From Flavobacterium sp. SUN046 (GTDB lineage Bacteria; Bacteroidota; Bacteroidia; Flavobacteriales; Flavobacteriaceae), in assembly GCF_028867965.1 (NCBI RefSeq), contig NZ_JAPQNT010000013.1, positions 1 through 64,000 of the forward strand: a stretch of DNA of 64,000 bases. Direction: 5' to 3'. Shown piece after piece: positions 17,001-25,600 of this stretch (within the stretch, counting starts at the first letter, position 1; each line of letters starts with the position of its first letter). The notes below the pieces were generated by a model. The model ran no database searches and had not been told where the DNA came from. It saw nothing but the letters and a program-made list of their open reading frames with translations. The translations under genes and the position numbers were made by a program.

Positions 17001-18552
17001 GCGTAAAGCGATGGGAAAAAAGCAACGAGACGTTTTGGATAAAATGAAACCAAAATTCATTTCTCAAGCTGAAGCTAAAGGTCATTCTGCCGAAAAATTA
17101 GAGAAAATTTGGAAAGATTGGGAAGCCTTTGCAGAATATGCGTTTAACAAATCGCACTCAACATGTTATGCTTGGATTGCGTATCAAACAGCCTATCTAA
17201 AAGCCAATTATCCGGCAGAATATATGGCGGCAGTTTTATCCAACAACATGAACGACATCAAGCAAGTTTCGTTCTTTATGGAAGAATGTAAACGTATGGG
17301 ATTGCAAGTTTTAGGTCCAGATGTAAATGAATCTTTTTACAAATTTACAGTAAACGATAATTACGCCGTTCGTTTCGGAATGGGCGCGGTAAAAGGCGTT
17401 GGAGCCAATGCCGTTGATACCATTGTACAAAATAGAAAAGACGCACCATATAAATCGATATTTGATTTAGCTAAAAAAATAGATTTACGTGCAGCCAATA
17501 AAAAAGCTTTCGAAAGTCTAGCGTTAGCTGGAGGATTTGATTGTTTTACAGAAACACACAGAGCGCAATATTTTCATATTGAAGGTGAAGGAATTACATT
17601 TTTAGAAAAAGCCATCCGTTATGGATCGAAATTTCAAGAAAATGAAAATTCGTCACAAGTAAGTTTGTTTGGCGAAGCAAGTGATGTTCAAATTGCCGAA
17701 CCAATTGTGCCGCCGTGTGAAGATTGGAGCACGATGGAAAAATTAGCCAAAGAAAAAGAAGTTGTCGGAATCTACATTTCTGGACATCCGCTTGACGATT
17801 ACAAATTTGAAATGAAATCATTTTGTAATGTTCGTTTAACACAACTTAAAAATTTGAATGACTTAATCGGGAAAAATCTAACTTTTGCTGGAATCGTGAC
17901 GAATGTACAATATCGAACAGGAAAAAATGGAAAAGATTGGGCAATGTTCACATTAGAAGGTTATGATGAAAGTCACGATTTTAGAATTTTTAACGAAGAA
18001 TATTTAAAATTCAGACATTTTTTGGTTAATAATCAGTTTATTTATTTCAAAATCGGAGTAAAAGACGGCTGGGTAAATCGCGATACAGGAAAAAAATCAG
18101 ATCCGCAAATTACCTTTCAAGATGCTAAATTACTTGCTGACGTATTGCCAACATTTGCTAAAAAAATTGCAATTCAATTGAATATTTATGATTTAAAGCA
18201 AAATTTAATTCAGAAATTAAACGATGTTTTCAAAGCTAATGAAGGTGATAAACAAGTTGATTTTGAGGTTATTGAAACTGAAATTATCAAACGAACTATA
18301 GAATCATTACCAGTTAAACCAGAAATAATTTCAAATGAATTGGATGAAATTGAATCTGAAATAGACATTGATAACTTAGATTTAGAGTCAGATGTTGAAG
18401 ATACTATTGCATTGGAAACTACCAAAACAGAAGTAGAAGAAGTGCGAAAGGTAACGACACTTGAAATGAAAAGCAGAAAATTAAAAGTTAAAATTTCTAA
18501 AGAATTATTAGAGGAATTGGAGAAAATGGATTTGAAATTTAAATTAAATTAA
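14005..18552 (+). CDS. dnaE: DNA polymerase III alpha subunit with N-terminal DEDDh exonuclease
   Basis: A 1515-residue replicative polymerase. Residues 1-195 are an added DnaQ-like 3'-5' exonuclease with complete DEDDh set: D6 and E8 (FDTETTG), D105, H170 and D175 (HNATAD). The PHP domain starts near residue 262 (HLHNHTQFSVL). The polymerase palm carries the DxD of PDIDIDFDDEGR near residue 690; later come the fingers, HhH region, an OB domain (TFAGIVTNVQYRTG) and an acidic C-terminus. Fusion of proofreading exonuclease to DnaE is a Bacteroidota trait and removes the need for a separate epsilon subunit. Single gene. Confidence 0.97.
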   Translation: MYLIFDTETTGLPKKWAAPISDTDNWPRCIQIAWQLHDEMGNLIEHQDYLVQPEGFNIPYDAERIHGISTELAQQDGIQLKEVLEKFNIALSKAKFIVGQNLGFDVNIMGCEFYRMGIQSQMSSMPILDTCTEVTASLLKLPGGRGGKFKLPTLTELHQYLFNQPFAEAHNATADVEATTRCFLELIRTEVFTKDELEVEQEYFEDFQLKNPRSIQLIGLQHINLKQASDKIRQQFGEKGNAPISKETLSENKQILVATDFVHLHNHTQFSVLQSTVAVKDLVAAAVKNKMPAVAMTDIGNMMGVFHFVRDVLYHNKSAEAKNKAAIEAGEIPSETIIKPIVGCEFFVCDNHKDKSRKDNGYQIVLLAKNKKGYHNLAKMASIAYTEGFYYVPRIDKEIIKQYKDDIIVLSGSLYGEIPSKVLNLGENQAEEALIWWKEHFGEDLYIELMRHNQEDENRVNSTLIDLARKHNVKTVATNNSFYINKQDANAHDILLCVRDGEKQSTPIGRGRGYRFGLPNQEYYFKSSEEMKKLFADLPEAISNITEIVDKIEIFNLAREVLLPKFEIPETFLVPEDTTDGGKRGENKFLHHLTYEGAKRRYAEITDEIKERIDFELLTIENSGYPGYFLIVQDFIAEARNMGVSVGPGRGSAAGSVVAYCLGITNIDPLLYNLLFERFLNPDRVSLPDIDIDFDDEGRSKVMDYVINKYGSKQVAQIITYGTMAAKSSVRDTARVLDLPLFEADKIAKLIPLNLNLAKIFSIDEDKLKKALRPEDFDKVKELIALGKASDLGGETIQQAQILEGNLRNTGIHACGVIITPDDITNFVPVATAKDSELYVTQFDNSVVESAGLLKMDFLGLKTLTLIKDTVKLVKYRTGKDINPDEFPIDDLKTYELFQRGETVGIFQYESAGMQKYMKELKPTVFPDLIAMNALYRPGPIAYIPSFIKRKNGEEEIVYDLDACEELLKDTYGITVYQEQVMLLSQKLADFSKGDADVLRKAMGKKQRDVLDKMKPKFISQAEAKGHSAEKLEKIWKDWEAFAEYAFNKSHSTCYAWIAYQTAYLKANYPAEYMAAVLSNNMNDIKQVSFFMEECKRMGLQVLGPDVNESFYKFTVNDNYAVRFGMGAVKGVGANAVDTIVQNRKDAPYKSIFDLAKKIDLRAANKKAFESLALAGGFDCFTETHRAQYFHIEGEGITFLEKAIRYGSKFQENENSSQVSLFGEASDVQIAEPIVPPCEDWSTMEKLAKEKEVVGIYISGHPLDDYKFEMKSFCNVRLTQLKNLNDLIGKNLTFAGIVTNVQYRTGKNGKDWAMFTLEGYDESHDFRIFNEEYLKFRHFLVNNQFIYFKIGVKDGWVNRDTGKKSDPQITFQDAKLLADVLPTFAKKIAIQLNIYDLKQNLIQKLNDVFKANEGDKQVDFEVIETEIIKRTIESLPVKPEIISNELDEIESEIDIDNLDLESDVEDTIALETTKTEVEEVRKVTTLEMKSRKLKVKISKELLEELEKMDLKFKLN

Positions 18553-18619
18553 TCAATTCTATCAATAAAAAAATAGTTAAAAGTAATGTAAGTTACATTT
18601 CAATAGTAAAATGTTTCTT

Positions 18620-18627
18620 TATCTTTG
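18620..18627 (+). promoter_or_regulatory. Minus-7 box of the thioredoxin gene
   Basis: TATCTTTG fits TAnnTTTG, giving a leader of about 70 bases. No convincing minus-33 TTG at the usual distance. Confidence 0.55.
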
Positions 18628-18703
18628 TACTACAAAATAAATCAATAGGTTTATAGAGTTGAATTTATAAACTCTTAAACTTTAAACTTTTAAATAATAA
18701 ATT

Positions 18704-19024
18704 ATGGCATTAGCAATAACAGATGCGACTTTTGACGAAGTAGTATTAAAATCAAATAAACCAGTAGTAGTAGATTTTTGGGCAGCTTGGTGTGGACCAT
18801 GTAGAATGGTTGGGCCAGTAATAGACGAAATCGCAACAGAATATGAAGGAAAAGCAACAGTTGGTAAAGTTGACGTAGACGCAAACCAAGAATTTGCTGC
18901 AAAATATGGAGTTAGAAACATTCCAACAGTTTTAATTTTCCAAAACGGAGAAGTTGTTGGTCGTCAAGTTGGTGTTGCACCAAAGAAAACATACACCGAT
19001 GCAGTTGATGCATTGTTGCAATAA
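18704..19024 (+). CDS. trxA: Thioredoxin
   Basis: 106 residues with the active site WCGPC (residues 28-32) in FWAAWCGPCRMVGPV, and the cis-Pro segment RNIPTVLIF. General disulfide reductase of the cytoplasm, supplying reducing equivalents to ribonucleotide reductase and other enzymes. No signal peptide. Single gene with own promoter and terminator. Confidence 0.96.
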   Translation: MALAITDATFDEVVLKSNKPVVVDFWAAWCGPCRMVGPVIDEIATEYEGKATVGKVDVDANQEFAAKYGVRNIPTVLIFQNGEVVGRQVGVAPKKTYTDAVDALLQ

Positions 19025-19044
19025 ACTTTAAATAAAAATTTTTC

Positions 19045-19081
19045 AAAACCTTTCAAGAATCAATTTTGAGAGGTTTTTTTA
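19045..19081. terminator. Terminator between trxA and the convergent sensor kinase
   Basis: AAAACCTTTCAA and TTTTGAGAGGTTTT form the stem, followed by T on the plus strand and by T-rich sequence on the minus strand. Confidence 0.75.
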
Positions 19082-21148
19082 TTTTAGTTTCAATGTAAAA
19101 GTAGTTCCTTGGTTTATTTTAGAATCTACCAAAATCTCACAATCGATAGCTTTTGCTAAGTCACGAATTAAGTGCAATCCTAAACCAGTTTTAATCCCGA
19201 CTACTTCTTTGTCGTCATATAGTGCTTTAAATTGTTCATCTGATGCGCCTTTTCCATTATCTGAAATTGACAAATAAGATTGATTATTTTCTTGCCAAGC
19301 TTTCCAAATAATGGTTGGATTTTCGATTTCGATTAAAGCTTTTACGGCATTTCCGGTTAAGTTTCTGATGATTGTTTTGAGGTAATTTTCATCGGTATTA
19401 ATTTGAATATTTTGAATATTTTCGAATGAAATTTGTACTTTTTCTTCACTAGAGAAATGATTTTTCACATCATCAAATAAGGAGTTTACAGCTGTTTTTT
19501 TAGGTTGAGGTTTGAAATTCTCCATCTGGCTTTTGCTCCATTGCAAAATATCTTCCATTGAATTGAGTAAGTTTTCGGCTCCAGCCATAGTTTTATCTTG
19601 CATGCGTTTGATACTTTCTTCATCAAGCATTTCGGGACTTTCTTTTTGTAGTTGTAAAAAGAAAACTAAATTAGCAACTGGACCACGCAAATCATGATTT
19701 AGAATGCTGAAAAATCTAGTTTTGGCTTTGTTAGATTCGTCTAATTCTTTATTTAAAAACGATAATTTTTGGTTTACTTTTTTTCGATTTCTACTTTGGT
19801 AAAAAAGCAAACTTCCTATTATTGCTAGTAACAGAATTCCGGCAATAAAGTAATATTTTTGTTTTTTTGCAGTATCTATTTGTAGATTTTTATTCTTTAT
19901 TTCTTGTTTCTTGGCGTTGTTTTGATACTTCGCTTCCATTTCGGCAAGGTTTTTTTTTGCTTTTTCTGCTAGTAAATTTTCTTGTAGTTTATTGTAATTT
20001 GATAAATGATAGTAGGCTAGACTTTTGTTGCCAAGTCCTTCATAAGTGTCGGCAAGCAGTTTTTGTAAAGTACTGTTAGCTTCGGGCGAATCTTCTTTAA
20101 TAATAGGCTCCGCTAATTTTAAAAACGGAAGAGCATTTTTATATTTTTTTTGTTGTAAATAAATCTTTCCAAACATCTGATTTACTTGTGCTTTAGTAAA
20201 ATTGCTAGCGTATTTTTGAACAAATGTATTGGCATAATTAGCATATTCTAATGCTTTTGCATTTTGTTTTCGGTCTAAATAATAATCCGAAAAAAGCAAA
20301 TTGCTATCTATAAAATATTCATAACAATCGCCTAAATCAACAGTTTTTAGAAATGATTTGAATTTAGAATAACGTTCTTCGGTTTTTTTAAGGTCATTTT
20401 GTTTCAAATAAATTGCAATAAAGTCTTTGTGAACGGCTGCAATTCCTTCTTTATATTTTACTAAATAGGGTTCGCTTTCAATTAAATACTCTAAACTTTT
20501 AGGAAAATTTTGCATAGTAACATACAATTCTGAAATATTTACCAATTGAACACCATAATTTATAGAGTCGTTGTAATCAGCTTTTGACAAATACTTTTTT
20601 CTACCTTTTAAACCATTAATTTTATATTGTAATCCTTTCTCATATTGACCTAGACTTATATAATAATCAGAAATTTCAGAAAGTATTTTACTCTTATCTA
20701 ATTCATTTTTAGAAGTGTCAATTACTTTTTGTAATTCATTTAAGACGCGTTCTCTTTTAAATGTTGAGCCATAGTTTTTATAGCAAACGAGCATTTGTCT
20801 CAAAGCTTCAATTATACGCCTATTGTTTTTAGCTTTTCTTCCAAATTCTTCCGATTTTTCTAGATAATATGAGATACTATCGGTTTCACTTCCATAATCA
20901 AAAGAAATTCCGGTGTAAAAAAAGAATAATGATTGGTTGTAATAATCATTTTGAGCAGTCATTTTAATTCCTTTCTTGCCAACAACTCGCAGTTGCTTGT
21001 AATTTTCAATGCTTAAATACTCATCGCAATATTCTGCCCAGGCTTGTAATTTTTCTTTTTGAGTTTTGTATTTAGAAAGATTAGGTTCTTTTTGAGCAAA
21101 AGAAAAAGTTGCAATCAAAATAAGAATTAAAATAAAATGTTTTCTCAT
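19079..21148 (-). CDS. TPR-containing membrane sensor histidine kinase
   Basis: A 689-residue kinase: signal peptide (1-18), a large extracytoplasmic tetratricopeptide region (about 30-410), coiled coil, one membrane segment (FIAGILLLAIIGSLLFY, about 433-450), a dimerisation domain with H485 in FFSILNHDLRGPVANLV, and an HATPase domain ending GLGLHLIRDLAKAI and GTTFTLKLK. TPR-sensor kinases of this layout are common in Bacteroidota and pair with LytTR regulators; ligand unknown. Its start overlaps the stop of the LytTR gene, which is upstream in the same operon. Confidence 0.9.
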   Translation of the reverse strand: MRKHFILILILIATFSFAQKEPNLSKYKTQKEKLQAWAEYCDEYLSIENYKQLRVVGKKGIKMTAQNDYYNQSLFFFYTGISFDYGSETDSISYYLEKSEEFGRKAKNNRRIIEALRQMLVCYKNYGSTFKRERVLNELQKVIDTSKNELDKSKILSEISDYYISLGQYEKGLQYKINGLKGRKKYLSKADYNDSINYGVQLVNISELYVTMQNFPKSLEYLIESEPYLVKYKEGIAAVHKDFIAIYLKQNDLKKTEERYSKFKSFLKTVDLGDCYEYFIDSNLLFSDYYLDRKQNAKALEYANYANTFVQKYASNFTKAQVNQMFGKIYLQQKKYKNALPFLKLAEPIIKEDSPEANSTLQKLLADTYEGLGNKSLAYYHLSNYNKLQENLLAEKAKKNLAEMEAKYQNNAKKQEIKNKNLQIDTAKKQKYYFIAGILLLAIIGSLLFYQSRNRKKVNQKLSFLNKELDESNKAKTRFFSILNHDLRGPVANLVFFLQLQKESPEMLDEESIKRMQDKTMAGAENLLNSMEDILQWSKSQMENFKPQPKKTAVNSLFDDVKNHFSSEEKVQISFENIQNIQINTDENYLKTIIRNLTGNAVKALIEIENPTIIWKAWQENNQSYLSISDNGKGASDEQFKALYDDKEVVGIKTGLGLHLIRDLAKAIDCEILVDSKINQGTTFTLKLK

Positions 21149-21849
21149 AAAACCAAGTTTAAATTGTCCTTAAAACTTCTGCCAACAGGAATAGAAAAAT
21201 TATTTTTAAGTTCAATTTCTTGGCTCCCAATTTTTTCAATATACTGTTTTTGAACGGCAAAACTTCTGTGAACTCTAATAAATGATTGAAATTTTTCTTC
21301 TTGTAAAATTTCTCCAAGATTAGATAAAACGCAGTGTCGTTTAGTTTCTGTTACAAGAATTGTATAATTCTTCAACGCTTCCAAATACAAAATCTCATGT
21401 AATTTTACTTTAATTTGATCGTGACCAGTTTTTACATAAACCGAATCGCCACCTATGGAAGATTCAAATAAATTGGCTTTTAATCTAACTTCCATAAATT
21501 CTTCTATGCGTTTAACCGCTTGTTCAAATCTTGGAAATTTAAAAGGTTTAACAATAAAATCTAAGGTTTGCAATTCAAATGTTTCGGCAGCACTTTCAGT
21601 ATGTGATGAAATAAAAACGCAAACCGGAATTTCTAATGCTTTTTGCCGTAATATAATTCCAGAAGCACCTTTTAATTCAATATCTAAAAAAGCAACTTCA
21701 ATAGTATTTTTTTCTAAAAAAATAAGTGCTTTTTCTGCCGACTCAAAAACACCAACAATATTTAAAGTAGAAAATCTCTTGGCATACGAAACCACAACTA
21801 GTCTGTCCATTTCGTCATCGTCAACAATAATGCAGTCAAAAGGTTTCAT
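21145..21849 (-). CDS. LytTR-family response regulator
   Basis: 234 residues: REC domain (DDDE near residue 11, phosphoacceptor D56 in AFLDIEL, Lys in VKPFKFP) and LytTR domain (VHRSFAVQKQYIEKI). The Met at 21858 is an alternative start. It is the first gene of a regulator-kinase operon, divergent from the unknown gene at 21991. Half-sites upstream of 21991 and 22692 (see 21897 and 22587) make those two transcription units the likely targets. Confidence 0.9.
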   Translation of the reverse strand: MKPFDCIIVDDDEMDRLVVVSYAKRFSTLNIVGVFESAEKALIFLEKNTIEVAFLDIELKGASGIILRQKALEIPVCVFISSHTESAAETFELQTLDFIVKPFKFPRFEQAVKRIEEFMEVRLKANLFESSIGGDSVYVKTGHDQIKVKLHEILYLEALKNYTILVTETKRHCVLSNLGEILQEEKFQSFIRVHRSFAVQKQYIEKIGSQEIELKNNFSIPVGRSFKDNLNLVL

Positions 21850-21896
21850 GATGGTCATTTAGAAAATCAAATATAAGAAAATTTGTGTTACTTTTT

Positions 21897-21963
21897 ATTC
21901 GTGTATTTAAAATGTTGTTTGTCCTTTTGCGGTTTTTTATAATTTATTTTCAATTTACTTTTG
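21897..21963 (+). promoter_or_regulatory. Predicted LytTR-controlled promoter of the 21991 gene
   Basis: ATTCGTGTATTT at 21897 and GTTTGTCCTTTT at 21917 form two half-sites 20 bp apart. Minus-7 box TACTTTTG is at 21956-21963, 59 bases from the first half-site; no minus-33 TTG is present, which suggests an activator-dependent promoter. The 38-bp block 21901-21938 is repeated (35 of 38 identical) at 22591-22628. Confidence 0.6.
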
Positions 21964-21990
21964 AATTATTAATTTAAAAATCAATTAATT

Positions 21991-22488
21991 ATGAGTACCT
22001 ACAAATACGTCACACCTTACTGGAGAGACAGTCAAGAAATTCTTGGTGAAGGAATAAAAGCCTATACCGGAACCACTTTTTTTATATTGAATTACAATAA
22101 TGAAAGAGCCGATATTAAAATTCATTTTTATGATTTAAGTGGCAATTTAATTAATGATATGGAAGTTGCCATGTTAACTCCAGCCAATTCAGTTCTAGAT
22201 ATGAGAATTGTGGATGTTATTAGTTTCAAAAATCCAAATTATCGATTTAGTAACAATTTAAAAACTGGTTCAATGCGAATTTTGTGTGATGTTCCATTGG
22301 TTGTTAGCGGAAAAATGTTCAACGGAAAATCAACTTCGGCAGGAACAGAAGATTTGAATGTTTGGTCAATTCCATTTGAAGAAGTGAAATTTGTACCCAT
22401 AGATTTTGAAAAAATTGGAGGTCCAATTCCAATTCCTGATAATAGTTATAAAGAATATTTTGGCAGAAAAAGACCAGGTCAAAAATAA
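21991..22488 (+). CDS. Protein of unknown function, co-regulated with surface operon
   Basis: 165 residues with no signal peptide, lipobox or membrane segment. Predicted mostly beta (FFILNYNNERADIKIHFYDL, then MRILCDVPLVVSGKMFNG) with a Pro-rich end (GGPIPIPDNS). I do not recognise the family. It shares a promoter element with the S74 surface-protein operon downstream and is divergent from the LytTR/kinase pair, so it probably belongs to the same regulon. A strong terminator follows. Confidence 0.6.
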   Translation: MSTYKYVTPYWRDSQEILGEGIKAYTGTTFFILNYNNERADIKIHFYDLSGNLINDMEVAMLTPANSVLDMRIVDVISFKNPNYRFSNNLKTGSMRILCDVPLVVSGKMFNGKSTSAGTEDLNVWSIPFEEVKFVPIDFEKIGGPIPIPDNSYKEYFGRKRPGQK

Positions 22489-22507
22489 TTTTTTTAAAAT
22501 AAAATTT

Positions 22508-22538
22508 AAACTCCGTTTTTTTTATTCGGAGTTTTTTT
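22508..22538 (+). terminator. Rho-independent terminator
   Basis: AAACTCCG and CGGAGTTT stem with T-rich loop and T tail after the gene at 21991. Confidence 0.8.
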
Positions 22539-22586
22539 ATGTCCTTTTTTCAACTCAAATTCAAACACCTAATTCTAATAATTTAC

Positions 22587-22653
22587 ATTGGTGTATTTAA
22601 AATGTCGTTCGTCCTTTTGTGGTTTTTTCACAGCTGTTTTTGAAGCAAATTTG
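22587..22653 (+). promoter_or_regulatory. Predicted LytTR-controlled promoter of the S74 surface operon
   Basis: ATTGGTGTATTT at 22587 and GTTCGTCCTTTT at 22607 repeat the arrangement found at 21897. The near-consensus minus-7 box CAAATTTG (22646-22653) is again 59 bases downstream of the first half-site. Confidence 0.55.
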
Positions 22654-22691
22654 TGATGCTTAATACATTAACTACTTAAATATCATTAAAG

Positions 22692-25600
22692 ATGAAAAAG
22701 CTATTCTTCATTTTGACAGTTCTGCTTAGTATTCAATTTGGATATTCTCAAGTAGGAGTAAATACTACAAATCCAAATGCGCAATTGGATGTTCGTTCTA
22801 CTAATCAAATTACACCAAGCAATACAGATGGAATTTTGATTCCAAAAATCGATGCTTTTCCAGTAACCAATCCAACAGTTGCTCAAAACAGTATGTTGGT
22901 TTATTTAACAACCGTTTCTGCTGGAAAGCAACCAGGGTTTTATTATTGGGATAATACTACCGTAAGTTGGCTGCCAATTTCTAAAACAGATGATGACTGG
23001 TATGAAGTTGGTGGTACATCGGCACCAAATAATATTAATGATGATATGTATCATTCAGGTAATGTTGGTATTGGAAAAAATACAGCAACGGTAAAGTTGG
23101 ATGTTGAAGAAACCAGTAATTTAAGAAATACTGTAATTAATGTAAAGCACACAAGTCCTTCAAGTGCAACATCTTTAATAAAAACATCGGTAAATTCGGG
23201 CGCATTAGTATCAGGTAGTGTAACTTCAAATGAAAATTCTATTGTTTTATCAAATACAGTTCAAGGAATAGGGGTTTTAAATACTATTTCTGGAACTGGA
23301 ACCGGATTAGCTTATGGTGTTTCTAATAGGATTTCTGCCACAACTACTACTGAGCAAAATGGAGTTTTTAATTCATTTATTGGAAATCCAACTGCTAGAA
23401 GTATCGGATTAAACAATGCCATTGAAGATATAGGAAATGGTGATAAAATAGGAGTTCTGGATTCAATTACAAATACAGGAAATGGCAGACATTTTGGAAT
23501 TAAAAACGCATTTAAAGGTGATGGAAGCGGTCAAAGATTTGCTTTTTACTCCAACATAAGAGGAACAGGAAACGGTGATTCTTGGGGTAGCTATAATGAA
23601 ATTTATAGAAATGGAAATGGATATATTTATGGAAATTATAATGATATTAGTAGTAGTGGTAGCGGATATCACTATGGAATGCAAAACACTATTTCAGGAA
23701 ATGGAATTGGAACACAAATTGGTATAGATAATAATATTGGTGTTTACAATACAAGTACAAATCCGCAAACAGGAGTTAATAATTATTTAGCTGGAGATAC
23801 ATCAGGTATTCAGACAGGAACCTCTAACCGAATTATAGGTTCAGGAAGTGGAGTTCAATACGGAACCTATAATTTTATTTTTAACTCAGGTATTGGAACA
23901 AAATATGGAAGCTATAATTATATTAATCCTTTTTCAAATGGTGCACATTATGGAGTTTATTCAGATGTTACAAAAGCCAATAGTTACGCTGGGTATTTTT
24001 TAGGAAGATTATCTGTTGGAACAACAATAACCAACAACTACATTTTACCATTATCACGTGGAACAGTCAATCAAATAATGCAAACCGATGCTGTAGGAAA
24101 TGTGACATGGCAAAATCCAAATACTGCTTTAAATAATTTTGCTTGGATAACTACAGGAAATTCAGGTACTACTCCAGTAACTAATTTTATGGGTACTACA
24201 GACGCTGTTGATGTTGTTTTTAAACGAAATAATATAATAGCTGGTCGAATTGGAAACTTGAATACTTCATTTGGAAATTCTAGCTTTATTTCAAATACTA
24301 CTGGAAATTACAATACTGCAAATGGGAGTTTAAGTTTACTTTCAAACACTTCGGGTGACCAAAATGTTGCAATAGGTTATTCAGCGCTATACTATAATAC
24401 TACGGGTAATCAAAATACGGCAATTGGAAACAATGTATTATCCCCAAATCATTCAGGCTCTGCTGCAACCGCAATAGGTTATGGTGCTATGGAAAATTGC
24501 AATCCTACAAGTGTTCCATATATAAATCAAAATGTTGCAATTGGTTTTCAAGCATTGAGAGGTTCTGGTTCTCCAGGAAGTAATACAGGTAACAATAATA
24601 CTGCTGTGGGTTATCAAACATTGTTAAATAATTCGTCAGGATCAAACAATGTAGCTAATGGGGTTACAGCTCTTTATTCCAACACAACAGGAAGTTTTAA
24701 TGTAGCAAACGGAGGCAGCTCACTTTATACAAACACAACAGGCTCTAACAATGTTGCCAATGGAGTTACGGCCCTTTATTCCAACACAATCGGCTCTAAT
24801 AATGTAGCCAACGGAACTAGTGCTCTTGCTTTAAACACAACAGGTTATAACAATATTGCAATTGGAACATCATCGCTTTTTTCTAATACAACTGGTTATA
24901 GTAATGTTGCAATTGGTTATGAAGCACTCAATATTAACACAACAGGTTATGGAAATGTTGCCAATGGAGTTAGTGCTTTAAATGCCAATACAACAGGTTA
25001 TTATAATACAGCAAATGGATATGCCGCTCTTAATTCAAATACAACAGGAAATTCTAATGTGGCCAATGGATATACTTCTCTTTTTTCCAATACAACAGGA
25101 GTTTCTAATGTAGCCAATGGATATGCTTCTCTTAATTCAAATACAACAGGAAGTTTTAATAGCGCAAATGGTACTCTTGCCCTATCATCAAACACATCAG
25201 GGACTTCTAATGTCGCTAACGGAGGAAATGCTCTTAATTCAAACATAACAGGAAATAGGAATGTTGCAAATGGGTATCAAGCACTTTTTACAAATACATC
25301 GGGTTCTAATAATGTTTCAAATGGTTCTTTTGCACTTCGTTTCAATACAACAGGTTTCAGTAATGTGGCCAATGGCGATAGTGCCTTATATGCCAATACA
25401 ACAGGCTCTAATAATGTTGCTAATGGAGGTAATGCACTTTTGTTCAATACAACAGGTGGTAATAATGTAGCAAATGGCTATGAATCACTTCTTTCAAATA
25501 CAACAGGCTCTAGTAATGTTGCCAATGGATATCGATCTTTATACAATAATACAGTAGGGACAGATAATGTAGCCAATGGAGATAGTGCCTTAAATACAAA

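Noticed and set aside
14011..18425. Several antisense open frames within dnaE and similar ones within gltB and the S74 gene
   Set aside because: They are mirror frames of strongly conserved genes with low-complexity translations and no start signals.
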